The translations under genes and the position numbers were made by a program. Shown here in pieces: positions 19,941 through 29,679 of a stretch of 64,000 nucleotides of DNA; position 1 is the stretch's first letter; every line of letters starts with the position of its first letter. Location: NCBI RefSeq assembly GCF_007992835.1, contig NZ_BKBA01000001.1:1-64000 (forward strand). The letters run 5' to 3'. The notes under the pieces were generated by a model. It saw only the letters and a list, made by a program, of their open reading frames with translations, was not told the DNA's origin and did no database searches. The stretch comes from Knoellia locipacati. GTDB taxonomy: Bacteria; Actinomycetota; Actinomycetes; Actinomycetales; Dermatophilaceae.

Positions 19941-20858
19941 ATGCACCCCACCGAACGCCGGCTCGCCCTCGGCGCCGTCGCCGTCACCCTCCTCCTGTGG
20001 GCCTCGGCCTTCGTCGCGATCCGCCACCTCGGTGGCAGCGTCTCCCCCGGGGCCCTCTCGCTCGGGCGCCTGCTCGTCGCCGCCCTCGTCCTCGGTCTCA
20101 TGGTGCTGCGCCGCCCGCGGCGGTGGCCGACGCGCCGCGACCTGCCACTGCTGCTCTCGTGCGGCGTGCTCTGGTTCGGGGTCTACAACGTGGCGCTCAA
20201 CGCCGCCGAGCAGCGGATCGACGCCGGCACCGCGGCGATGCTCGTCCAGGTCGGGCCGATCATCGTCGCCCTGCTGGCAGCGGTGTTCCTCGGCGAGCCG
20301 CTGACCCGCTGGCTCGTGGTCGGTGCGGCGATCGGTTTCGCGGGGGTCGCGGTTATCGGGCTCGGCGGCTCCGGCCGGGCGTCGGTCGACGTCGGCGGGG
20401 TGCTCCTGGCGGCGCTGGCCGCCGTGACCTACGGCGCCGGCGTGATCACCCAGAAGCCCCTGCTGTCGCGGCTGCCGTCCCTCGAGGTCACCTTCCTCGC
20501 GTGCGTCATCGGCGCCGTCGTCTGCCTCCCGTGGGCCGGCGACCTCGTGACGACGGCCCGCACCGCCACACCGGGGACGCTGGCGCTCATCGCCTACCTC
20601 GGCATCTTCCCGACGGCCATCGCCTTCTCGACCTGGGGCTGGGCGCTCTCCCGCAACGACGCGGGCAAGCTGGCGCTCACGACCTTCCTCGTGCCCGTCA
20701 TCGCCACGGCTCTGGGATGGGCGTTCCTCGGCGAGCTGCCGGCGAGCACGGCCTATGTGGGCGGGGCCCTCTGCGTCCTCGGCGTGCTGCTCACCCGTTG
20801 GCGGGGACCGGCGTCCAGGGCGCGCACCGCGGCCGCCACCGAGCAGGTGCCGGCCTGA
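19941..20858 (+). CDS. EamA/DMT-superfamily transporter
   Basis: The 305-residue inner-membrane protein has ten predicted transmembrane helices in two EamA repeats (WASAFVAIRHLGG...; TYGAGVITQKPLL...). The conserved repeat ends are MLVQVGPIIVALLAAVFLGEPLT and KLALTTFLVPVIATALGWAFLGE. DMT family members export amino acids, metabolites or drugs. The substrate cannot be inferred. A position beside pdxY and between proA and proB is suggestive only. It converges with proB (41-bp gap). Confidence 0.92.
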   Translation: MHPTERRLALGAVAVTLLLWASAFVAIRHLGGSVSPGALSLGRLLVAALVLGLMVLRRPRRWPTRRDLPLLLSCGVLWFGVYNVALNAAEQRIDAGTAAMLVQVGPIIVALLAAVFLGEPLTRWLVVGAAIGFAGVAVIGLGGSGRASVDVGGVLLAALAAVTYGAGVITQKPLLSRLPSLEVTFLACVIGAVVCLPWAGDLVTTARTATPGTLALIAYLGIFPTAIAFSTWGWALSRNDAGKLALTTFLVPVIATALGWAFLGELPASTAYVGGALCVLGVLLTRWRGPASRARTAAATEQVPA

Positions 20859-20899
20859 CGCCAGAGGGACGGCACTCCGCCGGGCGAGTCCCTGTGGGG

Positions 20900-22027
20900 T
20901 CAGAGGAGGACGAGGTCGTCGCGGTGGATGACCTCGCGCTCGTAGGCCGCGCCGAGGTCTCTGGCCAGGTCGTGGGTCGTGCGCCCGAGCATCGGGGGCA
21001 GCTCCCCCGAGCTGTAGTTGACGAGTCCGCGTGCCACCGCGCGGCCGTCGGGAGCGCACACGTCGACCGGGTCGCCTCCGACGAACGTCCCGCGCACCTC
21101 GACGATGCCGGCGGGCAGCAGCGACGTCCGCCGCTTCGTCAGCGCCGTGACGGCCCCCTCGTCGACGATGAGCCGTCCGCGAGGCGTCGTGGCGTGCGCG
21201 ATCCACAGCTGGCGTGAGGCCCGCGAGCGGGACTGGGGAGCGAAGACCGTGCCGACGTCCTCACCTCCCAGCGCTCGTCCCGCGTCCGCGAGGCGCGACA
21301 GGACGGTCGGTATGCCGGCCGCCCCCGCGATGCCGGCCGACTCCACCTTGGTGGACATGCCGCCGCTGCCGACCGACGAGCCGGTGCCGCCGATCTCGAC
21401 GCCGTCGAGGTCCTCGGGGCGCAGGACCGCGGAGATCCGCGACGAGCCGGGGCGCGACGGCGGACCGTCGTAGAGCGCGTCGACGTCGGTGAGGAGCACG
21501 AGGGCGTCGGCGCCGACGAGGTGCGAGACGAGCGCGGCGAGGCGGTCGTTGTCACCGAAGCGGATCTCGTGGGTCGCGACCGTGTCGTTCTCGTTGACGA
21601 CCGGGACGATGCCGAGGTCGAGCAGACGGGTCAGCGTGCGCCGGGCGTTGGTGTAGTGGGTGCGCCGGGTGACGTCGTCGGCGGTGAGGAGCACCTGCCC
21701 GACGGTGAGCTGGTGACGGGCGAACGCGCGCGCATAGGCCGCGACGAGCGCACCCTGGCCCACGGACGCCGCCGCCTGCTGGGTCGCGAGGTCGCGCGGA
21801 CGGGCTCCCAGCCCGAGCGGGCCGAGACCTGCGGCGATGGCACCCGACGAGACGAGGACGACCTCTCCCCCGCGCGCCCGCACCGAGGCGAGATGGTCGA
21901 CAAGCGCCACGAGCCGGGCCTCGTCGATGCCCCCGCCACCGGGACCGGTGAGCGAGGACGAGCCGACCTTGACGACGACCCGGCGTGCGTCGCCGACGGC
22001 GGCGCGCAGCACCGCCTCAGTGCCCAC
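20900..22027 (-). CDS. proB: Glutamate 5-kinase
   Basis: First step of proline synthesis, normally feedback-inhibited by proline. The 375-residue protein has an N-terminal amino-acid kinase domain (VVVKVGSSSLTGPGG, VSSGAIAAGLGPLG, NENDTVATHEIRFGDND, TDVDALY). A C-terminal PUA domain lies at about residues 280-365 (GRLIVDEGAVTAL...GLVNYSS). The GTG start is 9 bp after the obgE stop, with GAGGG as ribosome-binding site, so it is co-transcribed with obgE. Its usual partner proA is displaced by about 2 kb. Confidence 0.97.
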   Translation of the reverse strand: MGTEAVLRAAVGDARRVVVKVGSSSLTGPGGGGIDEARLVALVDHLASVRARGGEVVLVSSGAIAAGLGPLGLGARPRDLATQQAAASVGQGALVAAYARAFARHQLTVGQVLLTADDVTRRTHYTNARRTLTRLLDLGIVPVVNENDTVATHEIRFGDNDRLAALVSHLVGADALVLLTDVDALYDGPPSRPGSSRISAVLRPEDLDGVEIGGTGSSVGSGGMSTKVESAGIAGAAGIPTVLSRLADAGRALGGEDVGTVFAPQSRSRASRQLWIAHATTPRGRLIVDEGAVTALTKRRTSLLPAGIVEVRGTFVGGDPVDVCAPDGRAVARGLVNYSSGELPPMLGRTTHDLARDLGAAYEREVIHRDDLVLL

Positions 22028-22036
22028 CGGCGACCC

Positions 22037-23572
22037 TCACTCGTCGTCGGCGTCGTCGCGGACGGTCGCCCAGTGGCCGGCCTTGCGCTCGGCCGCGAGG
22101 TTCTCGCGAGCAGCGGTCTGGGCGTCCTTGCGCCCGTGGAACTCCTCGCGCTTCTCGCCACGGGTCTTGCGGCCCGACTCCTCGAGCCGGAGGTCGGTGC
22201 CTCGCGGACCGACGAGGAGCTCGGCGCCCGCCGCCATCGTGGGCTCCCAGTCGAAGACCACGGAGTTGTTCTCGGGACCGATGACGACGGTCGAGCCGGA
22301 CACGGCCCCGGCCTTGAAGAGCTGCTCCTCGACGCCGAGACGGCTGAGCCGGTCGGCGAGGTAGCCCACGGCCTCGTCGTTGGAGAAGTCGGTCTGGTGG
22401 ATCCAGCGGGTGGGCCGATCGCCCAGGACGCGGAAGACCTCGCCGTCCGGGGTGTTCTCCTTGCGGACGGTGAAGCCGGTGTCGTCGACCGCCTTGGGAC
22501 GCACGATCGCGCGGGGGCGCTCGACGACGAGTGCCTCTATCTCGGCGCGCGCCGCGGCGACGTGCTTGGCCAAGGAGAAGGTCAGCTCCTTGAGGCCGAT
22601 GTGGGCCACGGCGCTGACGATGTGCACCTCGAGACCGCGGGCCTCGAGGTCGGGCTTGACCATCTCGGCGAGGTCGCGGGCGTCGGGGACGTCGGCCTTG
22701 TTGAGCACGACGATGCGCGTGCGCTCGGACAGCGGGCGACCGCCGAGGCTGTCGTCGGGGACGTAGGCAGCGAGCTCGGCCTCGATGACGTCGAGGTCGC
22801 TCATCGGGTCGCGGTTGGGCTCCAGCGTCGCGCAGTCGACGACGTGCACGAGGACCGAGCAGCGCTCGACGTGGCGGAGGAACTCCAGTCCGAGCCCCTT
22901 GCCCTCGCTCGCACCGGGGATGAGGCCGGGGACGTCGGCGATCGTGTAGCGGGAGCTGCCGGCCGTCACGACACCGAGGTTGGGGATGAGCGTCGTGAAG
23001 GGGTAGTCGGCGATCTTGGGCTTGGCCGCGCTGACGACCGAGACGAGCGAGGACTTGCCGGCGCTCGGGAAGCCGATGAGGGCGACGTCGGCGAGCGACT
23101 TGAGCTCGAGCACGATCTCGAGGGCCTCACCGGGCTCGCCGAGGAGGGCGAACCCCGGAGCCACGCGCCGTGCGGACGCGAGCGACTTGTTGCCCAGCCC
23201 ACCGCGACCTCCCGCGGCGACGACGAACTCGGCGTCGTGACCCACGAGGTCGGACAGGATGTCGCCGGCGGCGTTCTTGACGACCGTGCCCTCGGGCACC
23301 GGCAGCACGAGGTCGGCGCCGTCGCCACCGTTGCGCTCGTCGCCGGCACCGGGCTTGCCGTTGGGCGCGCGGCGGTGGGGGGTGTGGTGGTAGTCGAGCA
23401 GGGTCGTCGACTGCGGGTCGACCCGCAGGATGACCGAGCCGCCCTTGCCGCCGTTGCCGCCGTCGGGTCCACCGAGCGGCTTGAACTTCTCACGCTTGAC
23501 CGAGGCCACGCCGTGTCCGCCGTCACCGGCCGCGACGTGCAGGACGACGCGGTCCACGAAGTTGACGGCCAT
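22037..23572 (-). CDS. obgE: Obg family GTPase
   Basis: Ribosome-associated GTPase that checks 50S maturation and links it to stress and growth. The 511-residue protein has the Gly-rich Obg fold ([20 protein letters not shown]..., GGNGGKGGS) and a G domain with GFPSAGKSS near residue 165, [14 protein letters not shown] and NKADVPD. An actinobacterial OCT domain and basic tail ([17 protein letters not shown]) follow. The ATG at 23572 is chosen; upstream sequence in the frame is not Obg-like. The neighbours rpmA/rplU upstream and proB downstream are standard. Confidence 0.97.
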   Translation of the reverse strand: MAVNFVDRVVLHVAAGDGGHGVASVKREKFKPLGGPDGGNGGKGGSVILRVDPQSTTLLDYHHTPHRRAPNGKPGAGDERNGGDGADLVLPVPEGTVVKNAAGDILSDLVGHDAEFVVAAGGRGGLGNKSLASARRVAPGFALLGEPGEALEIVLELKSLADVALIGFPSAGKSSLVSVVSAAKPKIADYPFTTLIPNLGVVTAGSSRYTIADVPGLIPGASEGKGLGLEFLRHVERCSVLVHVVDCATLEPNRDPMSDLDVIEAELAAYVPDDSLGGRPLSERTRIVVLNKADVPDARDLAEMVKPDLEARGLEVHIVSAVAHIGLKELTFSLAKHVAAARAEIEALVVERPRAIVRPKAVDDTGFTVRKENTPDGEVFRVLGDRPTRWIHQTDFSNDEAVGYLADRLSRLGVEEQLFKAGAVSGSTVVIGPENNSVVFDWEPTMAAGAELLVGPRGTDLRLEESGRKTRGEKREEFHGRKDAQTAARENLAAERKAGHWATVRDDADDE

Positions 23573-23720
23573 AGGGTGCTGCCTGCTCTCTGGGTCGTGA
23601 CGGGGGGAAGCCCCAAGTCTACGGCCGGTGCGGCACCGGGCCCGCATCGGCGGCGGCCGGTGGCCTCCGCCCCACGCACGGACGCGGACGATCCCGCTGG
23701 CGCCTGTCGCCGGACGCCGG

Positions 23721-24452
23721 TCAGGCCTTCGTCGACACCCGCGCCCTGGCCATCAACGTCCAGCCGTAGCCACGACGCTCCAGCGTGCGCCTCAGGCGGT
23801 CGAGGGCGCCCCGGTCGAAGGCTCGCACCACACGGTCGACCCGGACCGAGGTCAGGGCGCGGATCGGGTGCCGTCGACGGCTCTTGAGCGTGACGCTGAA
23901 CAGCTCGTCGACGACGAACCGCGGGGTGAGCAGTGCACGCAGCTCGTGCGCATCGACCCAGCGACGCAGCTGCCCGGCCCGCGGCGGGGGCACGTCGTTG
24001 AGGCGTTCGAGCACGGGCCGGTTCTGGGTGGCGAGCATGAGCGTGCCACCGGGACGCAGCAGGTCCGCGCACTTCGCGAGGAAGGCGGGCTGGTCGGCCA
24101 CGTGCGAGAGCACCTCGAGCGAGACGACGACGTCGAAGGACCCCTCGGGCAGGGGCAGCGTGAGGAAGTCCCCGGCGACGAAGGTCACCTCGGGGCTGCG
24201 CAGCCGCGCCCGCTCCAGCACCTCGTCGGCGAGGTCGGTCGCCGTGACCTGCCCGTAGCGCGAGATCGACTGCTCGAGCCAGCCCGCTCCGCAGCCCACG
24301 TCGAGGATGTCGAGGTCCGTGCGGCCGAGGTCGTCGAGCCAGCCGCAGACGATCGCGGCCTGGCGCAGCGGCACCTCGTCCTGCTGCTCCTCGCGCACGC
24401 GGTTCCACGCGTTCCACATGGAGCGCTGCGCGGTGATGTCTGGCTCGGACAC
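23721..24452 (-). CDS. Class I SAM-dependent methyltransferase
   Basis: The 243-residue protein has motif [17 protein letters not shown], an acidic motif II ([10 protein letters not shown]), [28 protein letters not shown] and [16 protein letters not shown]. This is a UbiG/type-11 fold. The C-terminal half is arginine-rich. It sits between rpmA and obgE, which are normally adjacent, and so looks like an insertion into the conserved operon. The substrate is unknown. Confidence 0.85.
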   Translation of the reverse strand: MSEPDITAQRSMWNAWNRVREEQQDEVPLRQAAIVCGWLDDLGRTDLDILDVGCGAGWLEQSISRYGQVTATDLADEVLERARLRSPEVTFVAGDFLTLPLPEGSFDVVVSLEVLSHVADQPAFLAKCADLLRPGGTLMLATQNRPVLERLNDVPPPRAGQLRRWVDAHELRALLTPRFVVDELFSVTLKSRRRHPIRALTSVRVDRVVRAFDRGALDRLRRTLERRGYGWTLMARARVSTKA

Positions 24453-24533
24453 GGCTGTTCCTCCGGCTCGCTCAGGGGGCGACGAGTGGCGGCGACGCTA
24501 CAGGCCGGGGGCCGTCCCGGGGCAGGAACGCAC

Positions 24534-24569
24534 GAAGCCCGTATGCCGTGGTCACGGCATACGGGCTTC
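24534..24569. terminator. GTATGCCG-based palindromic terminator after rpmA
   Basis: A perfect 17-bp stem (GAAGCCCGTATGCCGTG and its complement) with a 2-nt centre lies 12 bp past the rpmA stop. Both arms contain the genome-enriched octamer in opposite orientation, as in Neisseria and Haemophilus terminators made from paired uptake sequences. Confidence 0.8.
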
Positions 24570-24580
24570 AGAGCGTGGGG

Positions 24581-24850
24581 TCACTCCGCGGAAACGGTCT
24601 CCAGCGGAACGATGTTGACCACCTTGCGGCGGCGCTTGGTGCCGAACTCGACGTTGCCCGCGACGAGCGCGAACAGCGTGTCGTCGCCACCGCGACCGAC
24701 ACCCTCACCGGGGTGGAAGTGCGTGCCGCGCTGACGGACGATGATCTCGCCCGCGTTGACGAGCTGGCCGCCGAAGCGCTTCACGCCGAGTCGCTGGGAG
24801 TTGCTGTCGCGACCGTTACGGGTCGAGGACGCACCCTTCTTGTGTGCCAT
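24581..24850 (-). CDS. rpmA: Large ribosomal subunit protein bL27
   Basis: 50S protein near the peptidyl transferase centre. The 89-residue protein [19 protein letters not shown] is a full-length L27 with the conserved [34 protein letters not shown] and [11 protein letters not shown] elements. It follows rplU by 34 bp and is co-transcribed with it. A palindromic terminator follows the stop. Confidence 0.98.
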   Translation of the reverse strand: MAHKKGASSTRNGRDSNSQRLGVKRFGGQLVNAGEIIVRQRGTHFHPGEGVGRGGDDTLFALVAGNVEFGTKRRRKVVNIVPLETVSAE

Positions 24851-24884
24851 GTCTGCCTACCTTCGTGAGTCTGTGAACGGACGC

Positions 24885-25190
24885 TCAGGCGTCGATCGAG
24901 GTGATCTTGACCTGGGTCAGCGGCTGGCGGTGGCCCTGGCGCTTGCGGTACCCGGTCTTGTTCTTGTACTTCATGATCGTGATCTTCGGGCCCTTGGCGG
25001 CCTTGACGACCTCAGCCTTCACGGACACCTTGGCCAGCTTGTCGGCGTCGGAGGTGACGGACGAGCCGTCGACGACGAGAAGCGGGATCAGGTCGATGCT
25101 GTCGCCGGCCTGGCCGACCTTGTCGATCAGAAGGACGTCTCCGACGGAGACCTTCTCCTGCCGACCGCCTGCGCGAACAATCGCGTACAC
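24885..25190 (-). CDS. rplU: Large ribosomal subunit protein bL21
   Basis: 50S protein binding 23S rRNA domain I. The 101-residue protein starts at the GTG giving [18 protein letters not shown]. Longer readings add an unrelated N terminus. The C-terminal hallmark [17 protein letters not shown](Q)VKI is intact. It lies 104 bp downstream of rne; the intervening sequence probably holds its promoter and leader, but I could not fix a -10/-35 pair. Confidence 0.97.
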   Translation of the reverse strand: MYAIVRAGGRQEKVSVGDVLLIDKVGQAGDSIDLIPLLVVDGSSVTSDADKLAKVSVKAEVVKAAKGPKITIMKYKNKTGYRKRQGHRQPLTQVKITSIDA

Positions 25191-25294
25191 AGTGGACTCA
25201 CTTTCGGTTTCGGGATGCGCGCCTTGGATTGACCGGCTGACAGCTACCCCAGTGACACAGGACATCGGCTCGGTGGGCGCACCGACTGTCTAGG

Positions 25295-28200
25295 TTAGCG
25301 GTCGCCCTCGGCCTGCTCCAAATCCGCGGGGGCGGACTCGGCTGCGGGGTCGGCCTCGGACAGGGACTCGGCGTCGGCGCCACGCGGCGGACCCGCCGGG
25401 GCGACGACCCGGCCACGCTTGCGGCGCGGTCGGACGACGGGCTCGGCGATGGACGCCGGCTGGGCGACGGCCTGGACGGGCTCGTCCGCGGCGTCGCTGG
25501 TGCCGACCTCGACGATGACCGACGGTGCGCGGTCCGCACGGTCGGCCTGGTCCGCGCGAGCCGTGTCGGCGACGGGCGCGGCCTCGGGCGTCGGCTCGGA
25601 CGCAGCGGTCGGAGCCACGTCGGCCTCGACGGCGGTCTCGGGCTCGGTGTCCGGGGCAGAGGACGGGGAGGCCTGTGACGCCTGCGTGGCGGCGTCGAGG
25701 CCGGTGCCGGTGAGGTCGGCGACGTCGTCGTCGGGGTGCTCGCCCGACATCGACTTGATCGCGGCTGCGTGGGCCGCCGCGGCGATCTGCGCGGCGGTCG
25801 GGCCGCTCGGCGTCGAGGGTGCCTGCTCGTCGGCCTCCGGGCGGGAGGGCGCCTGACCGGAGTCGCCGCCCTTGCCGCGGCGGCGGCCACGGGTCGAGCC
25901 GCTGCTCTTGTCGGAGCCGGCCGGTGCACCGCTGCCGTGCGAGTGACCGTGGTCGCCGCCCTGGCCGGAACGGTCGATGGGCTCGCCCTGGACGATGATG
26001 CCGCGGCCCGCGCAGTGCTCGCACTGCTCGGAGAAGACCTCGATGAGCCCGGACCCGACGCGCTTGCGCGTCATCTGGACGAGTCCGAGGGAGGTGACCT
26101 CGGCGACCTGGTGCTTGGTGCGGTCGCGGCCGAGGCACTCGAGGAGGCGGCGGACGACGAGGTCGCGGTTGGACTCGAGCACCATGTCGATGAAGTCGAT
26201 GACGATGATGCCGCCGATGTCGCGCAGCCGGAGCTGGCGGACGATCTCCTCGGCAGCCTCGATGTTGTTCTTGGTGACCGTCTCCTCGAGGTTGCCACCC
26301 GAGCCGACGAACTTGCCGGTGTTGACGTCGACGACGGTCATCGCCTCGGTGCGGTCGATGACGAGCGAGCCACCCGAGGGCAGCCAGACCTTGCGGTCCA
26401 TGGCCTTGGCGATCTGCTCGTCGACGCGGTAGTGCGTGAAGATGTCCTTGTCGGACGTCCAGTGCGTGAGGCGCTTGGCGAGGTCGGGGGCGACGTCCTC
26501 GACGTAGCCGCTCACCTCGGCCCAGGCCTGGTCGCCCGAGACGACGAGCTCGCTGAAGTCCTCGGTGAAGACGTCGCGGATGACGCGGACCGTGAGGTCG
26601 GCCTCGCCGTGCAGCAGGACGGGGGCACCGCCGTTGCTGGCCTTCTTGGAGGCCGCGGCCTTGGCCTTCTTCTGGATGTTGTCCCAGGCCTTGGTGAGCC
26701 GCTCGACGTCGGCGCGCAGCTCCTCCTCGGAGGCACCCTCGGCAGCGGTGCGCACGATGACACCGGCGGAGTCCGGGACGACCTCCTTGAGGATGGCCTT
26801 GAGGCGGGCCCGCTCGGTGTCGGGCAGCTTGCGCGAGATCCCGGTCATCGAGCCCTCGGGCACGTAGACGAGGTAGCGGCCGGGCAGCGAGATCTGGCTC
26901 GTGAGCCGGGCGCCCTTGTGGCCGATCGGGTCCTTAGTCACCTGGACGAGGACGGTGTCGCCCGAGCCCATGGCGTTCTCGATGCGCTTGGCCTGGTTCT
27001 GCTCGAGGCCGGCGGCGTCCCAGTTGACCTCACCGGCGTAGAGCACGGCGTTGCGGCCCTTGCCGATGTCGACGAAGGCGGCCTCCATCGAGGGCAGGAC
27101 GTTCTGGACGCGACCGAGGTAGACGTTGCCGGCCATCGACGCGTTGGACTCGCGCGAGACGTAGTGCTCGACGAGGACGCCGTCCTCGAGGACACCGATC
27201 TGGGTCTTGTCGCCCTTGCCGCGAACGGCCATGACGCGCTCGACGGACTCACGACGGGCCAGGAACTCGGCCTCGGTGATGATCGTGCGGCGGCGACCGG
27301 CCTCGCGGCCCTCGCGGCGACGCTGCTTCTTGGCCTCGAGCCGGGTCGAGCCCTTGACGGCGGTGGGCTCGTCGCGGTCCTTGCGAGGCTCGCGCACCTT
27401 GGTCACGGTGCCGGGCGGGTCGTCGCTGTCGCCCGACCCACCGGAGCGGCGGCGACGACGGCGGCGACGGCTCGAGCCGCCCTCGCCCTGCTCGGAGTCG
27501 GCGGAGTCGTCGGCGGGCCCGTGGGAGCCGTCCTGGCCGTCGGCGTCATCGGAGGCGTCGGCGCTGCCGTCGCGCTGCTCGTCCGACTGCTCGGTCCGGT
27601 CGGAGGAGCCACGGCCACGGCGTCCGCGTCCGCCGCGACGACGGCGGCGGCCACCGTCCTGGGCCTCCTCGGCCGACTCGTCGGTCGTCTCCTCGCGCTC
27701 GTCGCGCTCGTCCTGCTCCTCGGCCTGGTCGGCGGGCTCGGCGGCAGCCTTGCCGCCACGTCGCCGGGAGGTCGCGGTCCTCGCGCTGCGGCCCTTGGTG
27801 CTCGGGGCCGTCTCGTCCTCGGCGCTGTCGTCACGGTCGGCACGCTCCGCCACGGGCTCTGGTGCCTCGACGCGCTCGGCGGGGGCCTGGGCGGGTGAGG
27901 TCGCTCGACGACGACGCGGTGCGGCACTCGCGTCCGGCGCCTGGAAGAGCAGGCCGAACGACGGGACGACGGGCGCCGCGGCGACCTCGTCGGCGGTGGC
28001 CGCGTCTGCCACGGTCTCGTCCTCGGTCTCCTCCGGGTCGACCTCTGCCTCGGAGTCGATGACCGCCAGGGGCTCCGGGATGACCTCGGCCTCGACCGCC
28101 GCGGCGGCCTTCCTGGACCTGGTGGCCTTCTTCGCGGTCTTGGCCGGAGCCTTGTCCGCGGCCGTCCCAGCAGCCGTGTCGGCCTTGTCAGCCTTGTCGG

Positions 28201-28480
28201 CCTTGCCGGCGGACCTGCCAGCGGCCTTCTTGGCCGACGTGCGCGCGGCCTTCTTGGGCGCGGTCTCGGCGGGAGCCTGCTCGGCGGCGCCTGCGTCCGC
28301 CGGCTCGTCGGCCGGCGTCGCGTCCGCACCGGGAGCGGCGGCGGGGGCCGTGGCCTTCTTCGCGGCCCGGCGTCGCTTGGGCGCTGCCTTGGGGGCCGCC
28401 TGCGCGTCCTGCTCGCCGGTGAGGTCGAGCGTGGGGTTCTCGCCCTCGGTCGTGCCGGTGGGTTCGTCGTGGGTTGCCAT
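25295..28480 (-). CDS. rne: Ribonuclease E/G
   Basis: Endoribonuclease that starts mRNA decay and processes stable RNA. The 1061-residue protein has a large N-terminal disordered region (about residues 1-390) made of Ala/Lys-rich then Arg/Gly/Asp-rich blocks. The S1 domain follows (NVYLGRVQNVLPSMEAAFVDIG, near 450-480). The catalytic site has VVDVNTGKFVGSGG near 720 and IDFIDM near 762, with the Zn-link CEHC near 822. A disordered acidic/RG tail ends with KRGRVVAPAG. The disordered arms on both sides of the core are the actinobacterial arrangement. A leader of about 170 bp without a gene precedes the ATG. Confidence 0.95.
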   Translation of the reverse strand: MATHDEPTGTTEGENPTLDLTGEQDAQAAPKAAPKRRRAAKKATAPAAAPGADATPADEPADAGAAEQAPAETAPKKAARTSAKKAAGRSAGKADKADKADTAAGTAADKAPAKTAKKATRSRKAAAAVEAEVIPEPLAVIDSEAEVDPEETEDETVADAATADEVAAAPVVPSFGLLFQAPDASAAPRRRRATSPAQAPAERVEAPEPVAERADRDDSAEDETAPSTKGRSARTATSRRRGGKAAAEPADQAEEQDERDEREETTDESAEEAQDGGRRRRRGGRGRRGRGSSDRTEQSDEQRDGSADASDDADGQDGSHGPADDSADSEQGEGGSSRRRRRRRRSGGSGDSDDPPGTVTKVREPRKDRDEPTAVKGSTRLEAKKQRRREGREAGRRRTIITEAEFLARRESVERVMAVRGKGDKTQIGVLEDGVLVEHYVSRESNASMAGNVYLGRVQNVLPSMEAAFVDIGKGRNAVLYAGEVNWDAAGLEQNQAKRIENAMGSGDTVLVQVTKDPIGHKGARLTSQISLPGRYLVYVPEGSMTGISRKLPDTERARLKAILKEVVPDSAGVIVRTAAEGASEEELRADVERLTKAWDNIQKKAKAAASKKASNGGAPVLLHGEADLTVRVIRDVFTEDFSELVVSGDQAWAEVSGYVEDVAPDLAKRLTHWTSDKDIFTHYRVDEQIAKAMDRKVWLPSGGSLVIDRTEAMTVVDVNTGKFVGSGGNLEETVTKNNIEAAEEIVRQLRLRDIGGIIVIDFIDMVLESNRDLVVRRLLECLGRDRTKHQVAEVTSLGLVQMTRKRVGSGLIEVFSEQCEHCAGRGIIVQGEPIDRSGQGGDHGHSHGSGAPAGSDKSSGSTRGRRRGKGGDSGQAPSRPEADEQAPSTPSGPTAAQIAAAAHAAAIKSMSGEHPDDDVADLTGTGLDAATQASQASPSSAPDTEPETAVEADVAPTAASEPTPEAAPVADTARADQADRADRAPSVIVEVGTSDAADEPVQAVAQPASIAEPVVRPRRKRGRVVAPAGPPRGADAESLSEADPAAESAPADLEQAEGDR

Positions 28481-28655
28481 GGAGGTGGCCCTTCTGGCTC
28501 CACGTAGCCGTCAGCCACACCGTCTGGGTGGAACCCGGACCTGCCGGCCCCGTGGGGCTCGGAGTAGCGATCGTGTGCGGGTGAGTGCCCGACACGGAAG
28601 TCGTGTGCTTGCCCCTGGCAGTTCGCGCGGCGAGTGAACTCCGCTGCGGCACCGA

Positions 28656-29405
28656 TCAGGGACCGTTGGCGTCCTTGTCGGCGGCCAGTGGATCGGCCAC
28701 CCCGGCAGCTGCGGCGAGCAGCGGGCCCTGAGCCAGTCGTGTCACCAGAGGTGGCACCGGCGGCTCCAGCTCGGAGACTGCGTGCAGTGCGGTCAGGATG
28801 TCATCGGGGCGAACGGACGGTGTGGTGTGCCGAACGACCATCTGCAGTATCGCACACGACGGGTCCTCACCCCCGGTGGCGACCATGGACACGACGGCCG
28901 ATCTCACGTCGAAGGTCTTGGGGCCGGTCTTGAACGTCCGGGTCACCTCGGCGAGGTCGGTCGCGAGGAAGCGCTCGACGGCATACGAGAGGGTCTCGAG
29001 GTCGACGCCACGCATCTCGAGGTGCCAGACACTGGCCTCGAGCCGCTCGGCGAGGCTCCCCGGTCCGGCCTCGACGACCTCGAGCACGTCGAGGTCCGGA
29101 GGGAGTGCGCCGTCGAGGGCGACGCGCACCGCCTCGGCGTCGACGCGCTCGGTCACCGAGATCTCGAAGTACTCCGCCTCGGACGCTGTGCCGGTCGGGG
29201 CGGCGTTGGCGTAGCTGATCTTGGGGTGCGGGTGGAAGCCGGCGGAGAACGCCATCGGCACGCCCGAGCGGCGCAGCGCCCGCTCGAGGGCGCGCGAGAA
29301 GTCGCGGGTCGACGAGAAGCGCAGCCGGCCGCGCTTGGCGTAGCGGATGCGCAGCTTCTGGACCGCGGGCGGCGGAGGAGGACCTTCGGGGGTGCGACGT
29401 GCCAT
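28656..29405 (-). CDS. TIGR03936-family (DUF2344) radical-SAM-associated protein
   Basis: The 249-residue protein has LRIRYAKRGRLRFSSTRDFSRALERALRR and FSAGFHPHPKISYANAAPTGTASEAEYFEI, the conserved DUF2344 segments. This family is usually encoded next to, or fused to, a TIGR03960 B12-binding-type radical SAM protein. Here that partner is 5.5 kb away at 34962. The function is unknown, though neighbouring rne and ribosomal genes in many genomes suggest RNA or ribosome modification. Its stop is 175 bp before the rne start. Confidence 0.88.
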   Translation of the reverse strand: MARRTPEGPPPPPAVQKLRIRYAKRGRLRFSSTRDFSRALERALRRSGVPMAFSAGFHPHPKISYANAAPTGTASEAEYFEISVTERVDAEAVRVALDGALPPDLDVLEVVEAGPGSLAERLEASVWHLEMRGVDLETLSYAVERFLATDLAEVTRTFKTGPKTFDVRSAVVSMVATGGEDPSCAILQMVVRHTTPSVRPDDILTALHAVSELEPPVPPLVTRLAQGPLLAAAAGVADPLAADKDANGP

Positions 29406-29550
29406 GGTCGGGCCAGCCTATTTCAGGCGAAGGACGACGCCGTATGCCGCTCGCTCCCCTTCCGCTCGTCGCTCCCCCAACCGCGGCGCCCCGGACGCAG
29501 AACACCCGGGGCTGGTTTGGTCCGGCGGTCTCCCGTTCCGTACACTTCCC

Positions 29551-29653
29551 ACCACGAGGGGAGTACTTCCCAAGCTCGTGCCGGTCAGTTCGGTCGCCCA
29601 GATGGTGGCTTCGGTACGACACCCGCGGCCCGCCGCAGGTGAAGGAGACCTCA
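29551..29653 (+). promoter_or_regulatory. yybP-ykoY (manganese) riboswitch before terC
   Basis: The 5' element GAGGGGAGTACTTCCC (about 29556-29571) and the 3' element GCAGGTGAAGGAGACCTC (about 29635-29652) match the conserved ends of the yybP-ykoY aptamer as I recall it from actinobacteria, with paired segments between. It lies 26 bp before terC, a gene type very often controlled by this Mn2+-sensing RNA. The following TCATGACG/CGTCGTGA imperfect stem could act as the expression platform. Confidence 0.8.
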
Positions 29654-29679
29654 TGACGTCAACGTCGTGAGGCCTTGTC

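Noticed and set aside
29399-29656. Small plus-strand ORF upstream of terC
   Set aside because: Lies over the riboswitch and has no homology-like features.
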